Shown here one piece after another: positions 52,877-61,989 of a stretch of 64,000 nucleotides of DNA. The stretch is taken from assembly GCA_050699955.1 (NCBI GenBank), contig JBOHGD010000010.1, positions 1-64,000 on the forward strand, written 5' to 3'. The notes under the pieces were generated by a model. The model was not told the DNA's origin. It worked only from the letters and a program-made list of their open reading frames with translations, and did not search any database. Position 1 is the first letter of the stretch; the number at the start of each line of letters is the position of its first letter. The position numbers and the translations under genes are program-made. This DNA is from GCA-003244245 sp050699955 (GTDB taxonomy: Bacteria; Actinomycetota; Actinomycetes; Mycobacteriales; Pseudonocardiaceae).

Positions 52877-53845
52877 TCACGCGCCGGGTGACCCGCGCAG
52901 TGCCCAGTGGTACATCCCGGCGTCCGGGTTCTCGTGGTGCCAGCTCACCTGGGTTCGGCCGGTCGGCAGGCGCTCGGTATGGACCACGCCGAGATTGCTC
53001 TGCTCGACGACCTGTTCACCGGTCCAGGAAGCCGGGAACACGACCTTCAGGGTGAGCTCGGTGGTGGTCGGCGGGTGCCGCTGATCGAGGGTGGCGGTCG
53101 CCCACGACAAGGTGTCCTCACCCGAGCTGCGCAGCGGGTTCCACAGCTGCGGCGAGCGGTACCGCAGCACCCATTCGGTCTCGGCCTGCAACCCCGGCTG
53201 GAACAGGATCATCACCAGCGGCCTGCCGTCCACATCCCGCACCGGGTGGACCTCGACATGGGTGTCCTCACCGTCCACCTGGCAGACGAGCGCGAGATCG
53301 TCCAGCTCGGACGATCCGTCGGACCAGTTCACGATGGGGGCCAATATCCGGTAGACCAGATAGGGCCTCGGTCTGGTCCAACGCCGCTCGACGACGGTGT
53401 CCTGCCCGTCCTGCTCGCCGATCAGGACACTGATCTCCACTCGTTCCTCGAACAGCGGGAACTGCCGGTCGACCAGCCCGCGCATGGCGGCGGCATAGAC
53501 CTGCAGCTGCCGCCGGTAGTCCGCGAGTCCATGACCGGGTGGGCAGAGCTGAGTCGCTGGACCGCCCACCGGTTCGGACGGCTCCGCGATGGCCGGGTCG
53601 CCGCCCTGATAGAGCGCGGCGAGCTGGGCACGTCTGGTCACCCCGATCTTGCGGAACAGGGTGCGCATGTGCGCCTCCACGGTCCGGCGCGAGATGGCGA
53701 GCCGAGCCGCGATCTCGTCGTTGCTCAGCCCGGTGACAGCGAGATGAAGCACTTCATCCTCACGCTGAGTCAGCTGCGCCCTCGTCACAGGGTCACTCCC
53801 TCGGTAGGACTCCTCCGCAGACCAGCTCATATTACGTAGGTACAT
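52877..53845 (-). CDS. LuxR-type regulator with N-terminal HTH
   Basis: 322 residues. Unusually the LuxR helix-turn-helix is near the N-terminus (LTQREDEVLHLAVTGLSNDEIAARLAISRRTVEAHMRTLFRKIGV, residues 26-70); the remaining 240 residues form an unassigned, beta-rich domain (VEISVLIGEQDGQDTVVERRW, TTTELTLKVVFPASWTG) that may sense a ligand. Divergent from a small membrane-protein gene across 104 bases rich in AT (53846-53949) with TACGTA-type palindromic steps. Likely controls itself, the permease and perhaps the divergent gene. Confidence 0.8.
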   Translation of the reverse strand: MYLRNMSWSAEESYRGSDPVTRAQLTQREDEVLHLAVTGLSNDEIAARLAISRRTVEAHMRTLFRKIGVTRRAQLAALYQGGDPAIAEPSEPVGGPATQLCPPGHGLADYRRQLQVYAAAMRGLVDRQFPLFEERVEISVLIGEQDGQDTVVERRWTRPRPYLVYRILAPIVNWSDGSSELDDLALVCQVDGEDTHVEVHPVRDVDGRPLVMILFQPGLQAETEWVLRYRSPQLWNPLRSSGEDTLSWATATLDQRHPPTTTELTLKVVFPASWTGEQVVEQSNLGVVHTERLPTGRTQVSWHHENPDAGMYHWALRGSPGA

Positions 53846-53949
53846 ACTCGGTGTACAGGGGGTTGAATCACTGCAATTCTACCTATAGCATCTAAGGACT
53901 AACACCTAAGTACTGAATACGTACGAAGTGTCCGCGAGGAGGTGCTCGC

Positions 53950-54324
53950 ATGGCTAGGCTCACCCGCTCACAGTTGGCGATGATGGCTGGATTCGAGATC
54001 CTGCCACCGACCTTGATGGTGTTACGGAACTATCCGGTGTGGGGAGCAGCGACCCTGGGTGCCGTACTGGCCGCCTCGGCGCTGCAGTCGTGGATAGTGG
54101 TCCGTTCCGAACAGGACCGACACCGGGCCATCCTGTCGTATGCGCAGGACACCACCACTATGGGCGGCGATCCCAGCTCCGTGATAGCCGCCCTGCAGGG
54201 TAGCGGCGGTAGCAGCGAAGACGGCGCGGCTGCCCAGCTGGTACTGGGACACTATGATCCGCGCGGATACCGCGGCGACCAGCTCCCGGCGGCAGTCTGG
54301 TCCCAGCGGTATCCACGTAGGTGA
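53950..54324 (+). CDS. Small membrane-associated hypothetical protein
   Basis: 124 residues from ATG 53950 with GAGGAGG 8 bases upstream. Two hydrophobic stretches (QLAMMAGFEILPPTLMVL and WGAATLGAVLAASALQSWIVV) give it an N-terminal hairpin in the membrane; the C-terminal half is polar with a Gly/Ser patch. Not recognised. Divergent from the LuxR regulator, so probably one of its targets. Confidence 0.65.
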   Translation: MARLTRSQLAMMAGFEILPPTLMVLRNYPVWGAATLGAVLAASALQSWIVVRSEQDRHRAILSYAQDTTTMGGDPSSVIAALQGSGGSSEDGAAAQLVLGHYDPRGYRGDQLPAAVWSQRYPRR

Positions 54325-54475
54325 GGGTGATCGACGCCGCCCGATGTGACGGCGTGCCCCGGCGTCAGGAGTAGGCGCCGCCCGAAACACCTAGGTGATG
54401 CGACCGGAGAAGTGCATCCGGCACCAGGAGGTCGTCACCGGATCGCGATCGGCCGACTGCCGTCATCACGCCGGT

Positions 54476-54688
54476 TCACCCGGGACGGTCGAACTCGCCA
54501 CGCTGAACCCCGGCGAGGAACTCTGCCCATTCCTCGCTGTTGAACCCGAGAGCCGGTCCCAGCGGGTTCTTCGAGTCCCGGACCCAGACGTGCTCAGCGG
54601 AGCACGTGAACTGCACACACTCTCCCGCACCACTCGCACTGCTCTTCCGCCAGAACGCAGCGCTCGGGGGCAGCGGCACCTTTCCCAT
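54476..54688 (-). CDS. DUF397 protein
   Basis: 70 residues from ATG 54688 with GAGGAG upstream. Matches DUF397: FWRKSSASGAGECVQFTC then HVWVRDSKNPLGPALGFNSEEWAEFLAGV. DUF397 proteins accompany XRE/DUF5753 regulators in actinomycetes and act with them in developmental or antibiotic control. Here its usual partner (55172) is divergent instead of directly upstream in one operon. A promoter and palindrome lie at 54811-54862. Confidence 0.9.
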   Translation of the reverse strand: MGKVPLPPSAAFWRKSSASGAGECVQFTCSAEHVWVRDSKNPLGPALGFNSEEWAEFLAGVQRGEFDRPG

Positions 54689-55171
54689 GCCGTACTCCTC
54701 ACTCCTGCGGGACGGCGCATCTCTCGCTCCAGCGAACGTCGGCCGGGTCCGCCATGAATCGCTCGTCGAGTGGCCGGGCCCAGCAGGAGAGGTGCGCGTC
54801 AGACGACTGGTCTTCTCAGCCTGGTCCAGGCTGAGAAGATCCAGTGTGACGAGCACATTATAACGGTATTATTAAGCTATATCGATTCAGCTTCATTAAC
54901 TCCTGCCATCGCAAACGCCAGCCGACCCGAACTCGGCCTCGAAGGCGGCCCGATGGCAGCCGTCACCCTGCCTCCGCCGACTCGGCACCAGCCGGACAGA
55001 CAAGGGCAGAACGTCAGGTCGCGGGGTCAGTCGCCATGCCACCTGCGGTACGCGAGGTGCGATCGGCCTGCTAGCGTGCTGCCACATGGCAGGATGCTCG
55101 TGTATAAACAGATATGAGGCTGAACGTCACCGGTCCGTACGACAGGTGACATCGACGAGGAAGAAGGCGGG
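54689..55171. other. Divergent regulatory gap between DUF397 and XRE genes
   Basis: 483 bases. Contains the minus-strand promoter/palindrome at 54811-54862 and an AT-rich run at 54852-54900 that stands out in this GC-rich DNA. The right part (54900-55171) presumably holds the XRE promoter; no clear boxes. No gene seen. Confidence 0.5.
54811..54862 (-). promoter_or_regulatory. Minus-strand -10 box and downstream 29-bp palindrome
   Basis: TATAAT is read on the minus strand at 54862-54857, with a weak TCGATA -35 17 bases further. Downstream, 54811-54839 is a perfect palindrome (two 14-base arms around one T, arm TCTTCTCAGCCTGG). It would lie in the DUF397 leader or just past the transcription start: an operator for the XRE protein or an attenuating hairpin. 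Confidence 0.6.
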
Positions 55172-56071
55172 ATGACGGCGGTTCAAGATCCGACAGTGCT
55201 ACGTCGGCGCCTCCGGATGGAGCTCAGGAGGGCACGTGACGCCGCCGGGCTGAAGCAAGCGGACGTGGCCCGCGCCATGGATTGGTCACCGTCCAAGCTC
55301 ATCCGTATCGAGAGGGGGGATGTGAGTGTCTCGACCAACGACCTCAAGGCACTCCTGAGTCACTACGGGGTGAAGGACAGGGGCCGCGTGGACGGGCTCC
55401 TCGAGCTCGCCCGGTCGGCTCGTGGGGGATCCTTCTACGATCAGTACGGCGAGTTGCTGAAGCCCGGCTTCAAGGACTATCTGGCGTACGAGGCCTCGGC
55501 GTCGGTCATCCGCCAATACGACCCGATCTTGATCCCCGGACTGCTCCAGACCGAGGAGTACGGCCGGGCGATCCTCGAGCAGATGGCTGGTTTCGGTCCG
55601 GACAAAGTGGACAAGGGGTGGGAGGTCCGGCAGCACCGCCAGGAGTTGCTGGACCGGGAGAATCCCCCGGAGATGATCTACGTCCTGGACGAGGCGGCCC
55701 TGCGGCGCGAGGTCGGCCGCGGACACGTGATGCGCCGCCAGTTGGAGCAGATCAAGGCATTCGGGGACGAGCCGCACATCGGCATCCACATCCTGCCGTT
55801 CACGCGCGGCGCCCACCCGGGCATGGCCGGAAACTTCATTCTGCTGGAGTTCGCCGATCCGAACCTGGACGACACGGTGCACCTGGAGAGCGTCAATCAG
55901 ATTACTGTCCGTGACGACACGGACCTCATCGCACGGTATCTCGACAGATTCGCGCAGTTGAAAGACCTGGCGTTGGCACCGGAAGAGAGCGCCGACTTCC
56001 TCGACAGTCTGATCAGCGAGATGCCGTCCGCAGGGACTTCCACGACCTCCGCAAACAAGGAGGCCGTCTGA
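55172..56071 (+). CDS. XRE regulator with DUF5753 domain
   Basis: 299 residues from ATG 55172 (GGAAGAAGGCGGG upstream). HTH_31 (LRRARDAAGLKQADVARAMDWSPSKLIRIERGDV, about 18-52), then DUF5753 (YDPILIPGLLQTEEYGRAILE through FILLEFADPNLDDTVHLES). Family members pair with DUF397 proteins and control morphology or antibiotic production. It should bind near its own and the divergent DUF397 promoter. A strong hairpin follows at 56136. Confidence 0.92.
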   Translation: MTAVQDPTVLRRRLRMELRRARDAAGLKQADVARAMDWSPSKLIRIERGDVSVSTNDLKALLSHYGVKDRGRVDGLLELARSARGGSFYDQYGELLKPGFKDYLAYEASASVIRQYDPILIPGLLQTEEYGRAILEQMAGFGPDKVDKGWEVRQHRQELLDRENPPEMIYVLDEAALRREVGRGHVMRRQLEQIKAFGDEPHIGIHILPFTRGAHPGMAGNFILLEFADPNLDDTVHLESVNQITVRDDTDLIARYLDRFAQLKDLALAPEESADFLDSLISEMPSAGTSTTSANKEAV

Positions 56072-56135
56072 CTGCGAGGAGGTAACCCCATCACGAGACA
56101 GTCACCCAGATGGCGGATGGCGCCAGTATGAAAAA

Positions 56136-56168
56136 GCTGGGGCCGATGCTCGCAACATCGACCCCAGC
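56136..56168 (+). terminator. Hairpin terminator after XRE gene
   Basis: A 13-bp stem with one mismatch (56136-56148 with 56156-56168; arm GCTGGGGCCGATG) and a 7-base loop, 65 bases past the stop. Preceded by an A-run (56131-56135) and no T-tract after, so it may also work for the opposite strand. Confidence 0.7.
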
Positions 56169-56207
56169 CAACCCTCAATCCCCTCCCAGCCAAGGAGTGA
56201 CATCGAG

Positions 56208-56315
56208 ATGATCTATGGTAGCAGTGATCGGCCCACCCGTCCTAGCGCCCGTCCTAGCGCCAACGCATCCCCTTACCGGGGGAGGCCCGGGGGTAGCGGG
56301 AGCAATGGGGGCTGA
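56208..56315 (+). CDS. Candidate 35-residue peptide
   Basis: ATG 56208 lies 10 bases after AAGGAG and the frame closes at TGA 56313. The product is polar, rich in Ser/Pro/Arg, and ends in a Gly-rich GGSGSNGG tail, with internal repeat RPSA from a short DNA repeat. It follows the DUF5753 regulator and its terminator, in an otherwise empty 370-bp gap (56072-56441). Could be a signalling or modified peptide, or a chance frame. Confidence 0.35.
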   Translation: MIYGSSDRPTRPSARPSANASPYRGRPGGSGSNGG

Positions 56316-56441
56316 ACATCCCCGTGTGACTCAGGGTAGCTGACCACCCGATCAGTGACGGGTGTCGGATCCGATCGGCATGGTGATCGGACCCGGCACC
56401 TGGCCGCACTCCCAGCCAGGAGAGCCGGCCCTGATCCCGCC

Positions 56442-57557
56442 TCACATGCTCGCGGGACCGTCGACCGGCACCCAGCGACCGCCTGCCGCCTCGATCTGCG
56501 GCAGGGTCCTGCGCACCTCGGGCAGCAGGTCGGGCACGAAGAGCAACACAGCGTCGGGGCGAGCCGCCACCAACTCCTCCGGTGCGATCACCGGGATGGC
56601 GCTGCCGGGCAGCCGACGCCCTCGTTTGGCGGGCGCAGCGTCGGCGATCGCGGGCAGCAGCTGTGCGGTGAGCCCGGCCCGGCACAGCAGGGCCACCGAG
56701 CGCGACGCCGCGCTGTACCCGAGCACGCGATGCCCCGCCGCACGCTGCTGGGCGAGCCAGCCGGCCAGTCGATTCGCCGCATCCGACGTGGTCCGCTGCA
56801 GCTCACCGACCACATCCGGACACCGCACCCCGGCGGCCAGCTCCTCAGCGGCCAGCACCTGCACCGTCCGGTCGGGGGATCCCTCCCGGGTCGCGGCCAG
56901 CAGGACCGTCCCGCCGTAGAGCGGAAACCTGAACGCCGTGCGCGCCGTCAGCCCCGCGGCGGCGAGCATCCCGACCAGCACCGGCGTCGAGTAGTAGGCG
57001 TAGTGCGCGTGCCGCAGCGCGTTCCACTGCCCGCCACGCAGGATCGCGGCCAGCGAATGGAACTGCACCAGCAGCACGCCACCCGGCCGCAACCGAGCGG
57101 CCCGGTCGGCCAGCGCGGCCGCCTGATCGGGCTCGTGCATGAGCCCGAAACAGTCCACCACGACGTCCGCCGCCTCGCCGGGTCCGGCCCGTCGCAGACC
57201 GCGGGCGGTGAGCAGGTCCAGCCAGGACCCGCCGTGCGGGCTGCCGTACTCGGCCACCGTGCCCGATCCAGCGGCGCCGGCGGGCAGCAGTCCGGCCGAC
57301 GCCACCCGGGCCACCGCGTCCGCGGCCTGCTCGGCCAGCGCGGCCGGTTCGGTGCCGCGTGGCTCGTCGGGAACCGTGGGGTCCTCGGCGAGCTGGGCCA
57401 GCCCGCACCCCGCGCACAACCACATCCGCAGTGCGTAGGTGGGATCCGGCCCGGGATCCGCGGCGGGTGGGAAGTGGTCGCTGGCCGGCTGCTCACCGAG
57501 ATCGAGGACGACCTCGCCCTCGGTCGACCGGCAGAACCGGCACACCACGGCCGCCAT
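56442..57557 (-). CDS. Diverged sugar C-methyltransferase-like protein
   Basis: 371 residues from ATG 57557 (57602 is an alternative). The N-terminal zinc site is kept (CRFC ... LCAGC), as in TylCIII-type NDP-hexose C-methyltransferases, and so is the C-terminal sugar-binding Rossmann-like part (GHRVLGYSAASRSVALLCRAG). But the SAM motif is TVAEYGSPHGGSWLDLL rather than the usual SNDG, and the YHEHFxYY loop is HAHYAYYS. It may act on another sugar or have lost methylation. Length is shorter than the 410-430 usual. Divergent from the epimerase gene by 47 bases. Confidence 0.7.
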   Translation of the reverse strand: MAAVVCRFCRSTEGEVVLDLGEQPASDHFPPAADPGPDPTYALRMWLCAGCGLAQLAEDPTVPDEPRGTEPAALAEQAADAVARVASAGLLPAGAAGSGTVAEYGSPHGGSWLDLLTARGLRRAGPGEAADVVVDCFGLMHEPDQAAALADRAARLRPGGVLLVQFHSLAAILRGGQWNALRHAHYAYYSTPVLVGMLAAAGLTARTAFRFPLYGGTVLLAATREGSPDRTVQVLAAEELAAGVRCPDVVGELQRTTSDAANRLAGWLAQQRAAGHRVLGYSAASRSVALLCRAGLTAQLLPAIADAAPAKRGRRLPGSAIPVIAPEELVAARPDAVLLFVPDLLPEVRRTLPQIEAAGGRWVPVDGPASM

Positions 57558-57604
57558 CAGGCGGCCTCGGCGGCTGAGCTGAGCCCGGGTGACATAGTGC
57601 ACCC

Positions 57605-58141
57605 GTGCAGGTGCTGACCACCCCTCTCGACGGCGTTCTGCTGTTCGTCCCCACCCCTCATCGGGATGAGCGCGGGCTGTTCACCCGCACGTTCGACACC
57701 GCGATCGCCCGCGCGGCCGGTCTCGACCCGGCGAGCTTCGTGCAGGATTCGCAGTCCCGGTCCCGTCGCGGCGTGCTGCGCGGGCTGCACGGCCGCTGCG
57801 GGCACGGCGAGGCCAAGCTGGTGCGTTGCGCCCACGGCGCGGTGCACGACGTGCTGGTCGACATCCGCCCCGGCTCGGCGACGTTCGGCAGGCACGAGGC
57901 GTTCCGGCTGGACGACACCGACTTCGCGCATCTCTACGTGCCGACCGGCTTCCTGCACGGTTTCCAGGCACTCACCGAGGTCGCCGACGTGTGCTACCGC
58001 ATCGACAGCGAGCACGACCCGGCCGAGGATCTCGGGGTGCGCTACGACGATCCCGATCTCGGCATCGACTGGCCGCTGCCGGTGAGTGCGATGTCCGCCC
58101 GGGACGCCGCCGCCGGCTCCTTCGCGCAGCTGCACCCGTGA
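57605..58141 (+). CDS. dTDP-sugar 3,5-epimerase family (RmlC-like)
   Basis: 178 residues from GTG 57605. Cupin fold: GVLRGLHGRCGHGEAKLVRC contains the catalytic His of RGLH; HDVLVDIRPGSATFGRH and VPTGFLHGFQALTEVADVCYRID follow. RmlC epimerises C3 and C5 of dTDP-4-keto-6-deoxyglucose; related members act on C3 or C5 alone or on GDP/CDP sugars. It stands alone on the plus strand in a minus-strand block. Its TGA lies inside the left arm of a hairpin element. Confidence 0.88.
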   Translation: MQVLTTPLDGVLLFVPTPHRDERGLFTRTFDTAIARAAGLDPASFVQDSQSRSRRGVLRGLHGRCGHGEAKLVRCAHGAVHDVLVDIRPGSATFGRHEAFRLDDTDFAHLYVPTGFLHGFQALTEVADVCYRIDSEHDPAEDLGVRYDDPDLGIDWPLPVSAMSARDAAAGSFAQLHP

Positions 58142-58179
58142 GTGGTAATCACGGCTATAGCTCACATCGCCACTCACGG
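58136..58179. repeat. GTGAGTG hairpin element, copy 2
   Basis: Arms CCGTGAGTGG (58136-58145) and CCACTCACGG (58170-58179) enclose a core with GGCTATAGCTCACA. The stop codons of both convergent genes (57605-58141 and 58174-59193) are the TGA in each arm, so the element can end both transcripts. Confidence 0.8.
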
Positions 58180-59193
58180 CCGCATCGCGACGGTGAGCTG
58201 GCCGGCTGCCTGACGGTCCGAGAGCCGGGCGAGCCTGGTGAAGCGCCGCTCGAACCCTTCGCGGGTCAGGCCGTACTCGAGGTAGGCGTGGAGGAGCTCG
58301 CGCGCCCCGTCCTCGATGCTGTGGCGGGCCACGAAATCGGGTAAGGCGGTGCGCAGCGCGGAGAAGTCCACCCGGTAGGAGCGCGGATCCGGGCCGTTCT
58401 CCCCGGTGATCGCGAGGACGGAGCCGGGCACGGTGCTCGCCACCGCGTCCGCGATCTGCTTCACCGTGACGTTGTTCGCCTCGCTGCCGACGTTGAACGC
58501 CCGGGCGTGCACCACCTCCCGGGGGGCAGCCAGCGCGGAGGCGAAGGCGGCCGCGATGTCCGAGGCGTGCACCAGGGGCCGCCACGGGGTGCCGTCGGAG
58601 AGCACCCGCACCTGCCCGGAGAGCACCGCGTGGCCGACCAGGTTGTTCAACACGATGTCGGCCCGCAGCCGGGGGGAGAACCCGAACGCGGTCGCGTTAC
58701 GCAGCGACACCGGGGTGAAGGAGTCCTCGGCCAGCGCGAACAGCGCGTCCTCGACCCGCACCTTGGACTCCGCGTACGGCGTGACGGGTCGCAGCGGCGC
58801 GTCCTCGGCGACCAGCTCCTCGCCGCCCGCCGCGCCGTACACCGAGCACGTGGAGGCGTAGAGGAAGCGGCGCACGCCTGCGTCGCGGGCCAGCCGTGCC
58901 AGCCGGATCGAGGCGTGCAGGTTGATGTCGTAGGTGATCTGCGGGGCCAGTGAGCCCAGCGGGTCGTTGGACAGCGCCGCCAGGTGGACGACGGCGTCGA
59001 AACCCGCCAGCTGCTCGGGCCTGACATCCCGCAGGTCCACCGCCATACCCGGCGGATCGGCCGGCGCCGGGCCGAGCACGCAGTCAGCGAACAGCCCGGA
59101 GTCCAGCCCGATGACCTCGTGCCCGGCCGCGGCCAGTACCGGTGCCATCACAGTGCCCAAATAGCCCAGGTGCCCGGTCAGCAGAACCCGCAT
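58174..59193 (-). CDS. NAD-dependent sugar epimerase/dehydratase (extended SDR)
   Basis: 339 residues from ATG 59193 (GGAGGAAGG upstream; the reading frame extends further but this start has the site). Rossmann start MRVLLTGHLGYLGTVMAPVL; catalytic Tyr-Lys seen as PYAESKVRVEDAL; Ser in YASTCSVYG. Works on nucleotide sugars as 4-epimerase, reductase or dehydratase. With the neighbouring cytidylyltransferase and C-methyltransferase it probably shapes a branched or deoxy sugar. Ends in the hairpin element. Confidence 0.88.
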   Translation of the reverse strand: MRVLLTGHLGYLGTVMAPVLAAAGHEVIGLDSGLFADCVLGPAPADPPGMAVDLRDVRPEQLAGFDAVVHLAALSNDPLGSLAPQITYDINLHASIRLARLARDAGVRRFLYASTCSVYGAAGGEELVAEDAPLRPVTPYAESKVRVEDALFALAEDSFTPVSLRNATAFGFSPRLRADIVLNNLVGHAVLSGQVRVLSDGTPWRPLVHASDIAAAFASALAAPREVVHARAFNVGSEANNVTVKQIADAVASTVPGSVLAITGENGPDPRSYRVDFSALRTALPDFVARHSIEDGARELLHAYLEYGLTREGFERRFTRLARLSDRQAAGQLTVAMRP

Positions 59194-59217
59194 GACAGTC
59201 CTTCCTCCTGTGGATAA

Positions 59218-59263
59218 CCCGTGAGTGCGAAACAGAGCTATGACTCGCAACGCCACTCACGGG
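59218..59263. repeat. GTGAGTG hairpin element, copy 3
   Basis: Arms CCCGTGAGTG (59218-59227) and CACTCACGGG (59254-59263), core with GAGCTATGACTCGCA. It carries the stop of the PIG-L gene and sits 25 bases before the start of the epimerase gene, so here it separates two same-strand genes. Confidence 0.8.
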
Positions 59264-59901
59264 TGGCGCAGCACCAGTTTCGAGATGTGGAACGCCTCGG
59301 CGTAGCGGGCGTGGCACTGCACGCCCCGGATCCGGGCCAGCCCGGTGAACGTCTCGGCGTCGAACCAGCTGCGGCCCGCCTGCGAGGAGTAGTGGGCCGC
59401 CAGCAAAGCGATCTTCTCCGCCAGCACGTCGGCGGTCAGCGGCAGGTAGGCCTGCGGCTGGGCGAGGTCGCCGTCCCACTTGAGGATCTCGTAGCCGAGC
59501 ACCAGATGGTCGCGGAACGCGGTGGGCACCAGCTCGGCCAGCGCGCGGTGGTCCTGATGGTGATCATGCATCGACGGTGCGAGGATCAGGTCCGGGTCGC
59601 CGCAGCCGCGGAGCTCCTCCAGCGCGAGTTTGGCCCGCTCCCAGTGCGCAGGCACTCGCCCGTCCGGCAGGTCCAGTACCCGCACCGAAAGCTCCGCCTT
59701 CGGGCAGAAAGCGCTCAGCGCCATCCGCTCCTCGGTCTCCCGGTCGGTGCCGCCCCCGGTGAGCACCAGTGCGGTGACCCGCAACCCGGCCTGCGCCCGG
59801 CACAGCGTGAGCAGGGCGCCCCCGGCCCCGATGGCGACGTCGTCGCAGTGTGCCCCGATCAGCAGCAGGTGCTGCAGCCGTTCGGGCAGCAGAGCGCGCA
59901 T
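59257..59901 (-). CDS. PIG-L/LmbE-family deacetylase
   Basis: 214 residues from ATG 59901, whose A is shared with the previous stop (TGATG). Zinc motif LLIGAHCDDVAIGAGG (AHxDD with Cys instead of the usual Pro) and the second His site HDHHQDHRAL. Enzymes of this fold remove acetyl from N-acetylated sugars such as GlcNAc-inositol or teicoplanin-type sugars. Likely produces a free amino sugar for the surface glycan, which the acyltransferase at the window start could then re-acylate (inference). Confidence 0.85.
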   Translation of the reverse strand: MRALLPERLQHLLLIGAHCDDVAIGAGGALLTLCRAQAGLRVTALVLTGGGTDRETEERMALSAFCPKAELSVRVLDLPDGRVPAHWERAKLALEELRGCGDPDLILAPSMHDHHQDHRALAELVPTAFRDHLVLGYEILKWDGDLAQPQAYLPLTADVLAEKIALLAAHYSSQAGRSWFDAETFTGLARIRGVQCHARYAEAFHISKLVLRHP

Positions 59902-60701
59902 CAGCGGGTTGCACCGACGTGACCGGCCAACGGGCGTTCCCACAGCATCCACGGGCGCCGGCCCGATTCGTAGGCCGCTTCGAGGGCCGCCCGCTCCTTG
60001 ACCGTGTCCGCGGGCTGCCAGAACCCCCGGTAGGGATACCCGAGCAGCCGGCCTCGCTTGGCGAGCTCGGTACACGCGTCCCCGACGAGGTCACCGTTCG
60101 GCGGCAGGTGGTCGAACACCTGCGGGCGCAGCAGGAAGTAGCCCCCGTTCTCCCACAGCGGCATGGTGTTCACCGCGATGATCTCATCCACCCGGCACTC
60201 TTCGCCGAGCTGCACGCAGTGGAACGCCGACTGTGGCGGGACGGCCAGCAAGGATGCGGTCGCGTCCGATGCGGCGAAGCGCTCGACCATGTCGTCCAGC
60301 GGCGCGTCGGTCAGCACGTCGGCGTAGTTGGCCAGGAACATCTCCTCATCCGCGACGTACTCGCGCACCCGGCGCAGTCGCTCACCGATCGGGGAGTCCA
60401 GTCCGGTGTGGACGAAGGTGACCGTCCAGTCGCCGATGTCCGTGCCGAGCATCTCGACCTCGCCGCGACGCAGCACGAAGTCGTTGGACGCCGTCTCGGT
60501 GTAGTGCAGGAAGAAGTCCTTGATGTGGTGCGCGCCGTAGCCCAGACACAGCACGAAGTCGGTGTGGCCGAAATGCGCGTAGTACCGCATGACGTGCCAC
60601 AGCAGCGGCCGCGGCCCGACCTTGACCATCGGCTTGGGCAGGTCGGAGACGCCGTCGCGCATCCGCATACCGTAGCCGCCACAGAACAACACGACCTTCA
60701 T
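59901..60701 (-). CDS. Glucose-1-phosphate cytidylyltransferase-like nucleotidyltransferase
   Basis: 266 residues from ATG 60701. Starts MKVVLFCGGYGMRMRDG ... LPKPMVKVGPRPLLWHVMRY, the nucleotide-binding signature of RfbF-type enzymes, with LCLGYGAHHIKDFF after it. Joins a sugar-1-phosphate to CTP (or another NTP), giving an activated sugar. A CDP-sugar route would be consistent with the neighbouring C-methyltransferase. The start overlaps the C-methyltransferase stop by ATGA. Confidence 0.87.
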   Translation of the reverse strand: MKVVLFCGGYGMRMRDGVSDLPKPMVKVGPRPLLWHVMRYYAHFGHTDFVLCLGYGAHHIKDFFLHYTETASNDFVLRRGEVEMLGTDIGDWTVTFVHTGLDSPIGERLRRVREYVADEEMFLANYADVLTDAPLDDMVERFAASDATASLLAVPPQSAFHCVQLGEECRVDEIIAVNTMPLWENGGYFLLRPQVFDHLPPNGDLVGDACTELAKRGRLLGYPYRGFWQPADTVKERAALEAAYESGRRPWMLWERPLAGHVGATR

Positions 60702-61989
60702 GGCGAGACCACCTCCAGGGCGGGAATCGGAAAGACCAGCCGCCCGCCCCACTCGGCGACGTAGCAGAGTTGCGCGGACAGCTCCGTCCGCAGATTCCAC
60801 GGCAGCACCAGCACATAGTCCGGGCGGTCCGCGGCGATCTGTTCGGGCGGGAGGATCGGGATACGGGTGCCAGGCGTGAACCGGCCGTGCTTGTAGGGGT
60901 TGCGGTCGACTGTGTAGCGCAGCAGGTCGGGCCGGATCCCGCAGTAGTTCAGCAGCGTGTTGCCCTTGCCGGGCGCCCCGTAGCCGACCACGGTCGCGCC
61001 GTCCGCCGCGGCGTCGAGCAGGAAGCGCAGCAGACCGGCGCGCACCCGATGCACGGCGGGGGCGAAGCCGCCGTGACCGGCCAGGGTGGACAACCCAGCG
61101 GCCCGCTCCTGCTCGAGGATCTCGGCCACCACCGGCGAGGGCGCACCGGCGACCTCGACCCGTCGGGCCCAGAGCCGGATCGAGCCACCGTGAGTGGACA
61201 GCAGGTCGGCATCGACCAGCGCCAGCCCGCCCTCGGCCAGCGCGCGCTGTGCCGTGCGCAGCGTGTAGTACTGGAAGTGCTCGTGGTAGATGGTGTCGAA
61301 CTGGGTGTACCGGACCAGGCTGAGCAGGTGCTGCACCTCGATGCAGACCCACCCGTCCTCGGCGACCAGCTCGCGCAGCCCTCGGGTGAACCCGATGAGG
61401 TCGGGGATGTGGGCGTAGACGTTGTTGGCGACCACCAGGTCCGCTGGTCCGTGCACGGCGCGCACCTCGGCGCCGGTCTGCGGGGACAGGAAGGCCGTCA
61501 ACGTGGGGATCCTTCGATCCCGGGCCGCGTCGCCGACGTTGCGCGACGGCTCCACACCGAGACAACGGATGCCGCGTTGCACGACATGCTGCAGGAGATA
61601 GCCGTCGTTGCTGGCCACTTCGACGACGAAGGACTCCGGCCCCAGCCCCAACCGCCGCGCGGCGCCGGCCACGAACCGATCGGCGTGTGCCACCCAGGAG
61701 TCGGAGTACGACGAGAAGTAGGCGTAGTCGGTGAAGGTGTCCTCGGGTGTGATGAGAGCGGGCAGCTGCACCAGCAGGCACTCCCGGCACACCCGCGCGT
61801 GCAGGGGATAGGTCGGCTCGGGATCGTCCAGCTCGGCAGCGGTGAGGAACCGCTCGCACGGCGGGGTGGCCCCCAGATCGAGGAAGCTCGCCAGATCCGA
61901 TGCCCCGCAGAGCCGGCACGACATGGCGGGCGGCAACGCGATCTGGGTGCCGTCGGCGCCGCACGAGGTATCCATCGCCCGCACCGTCG

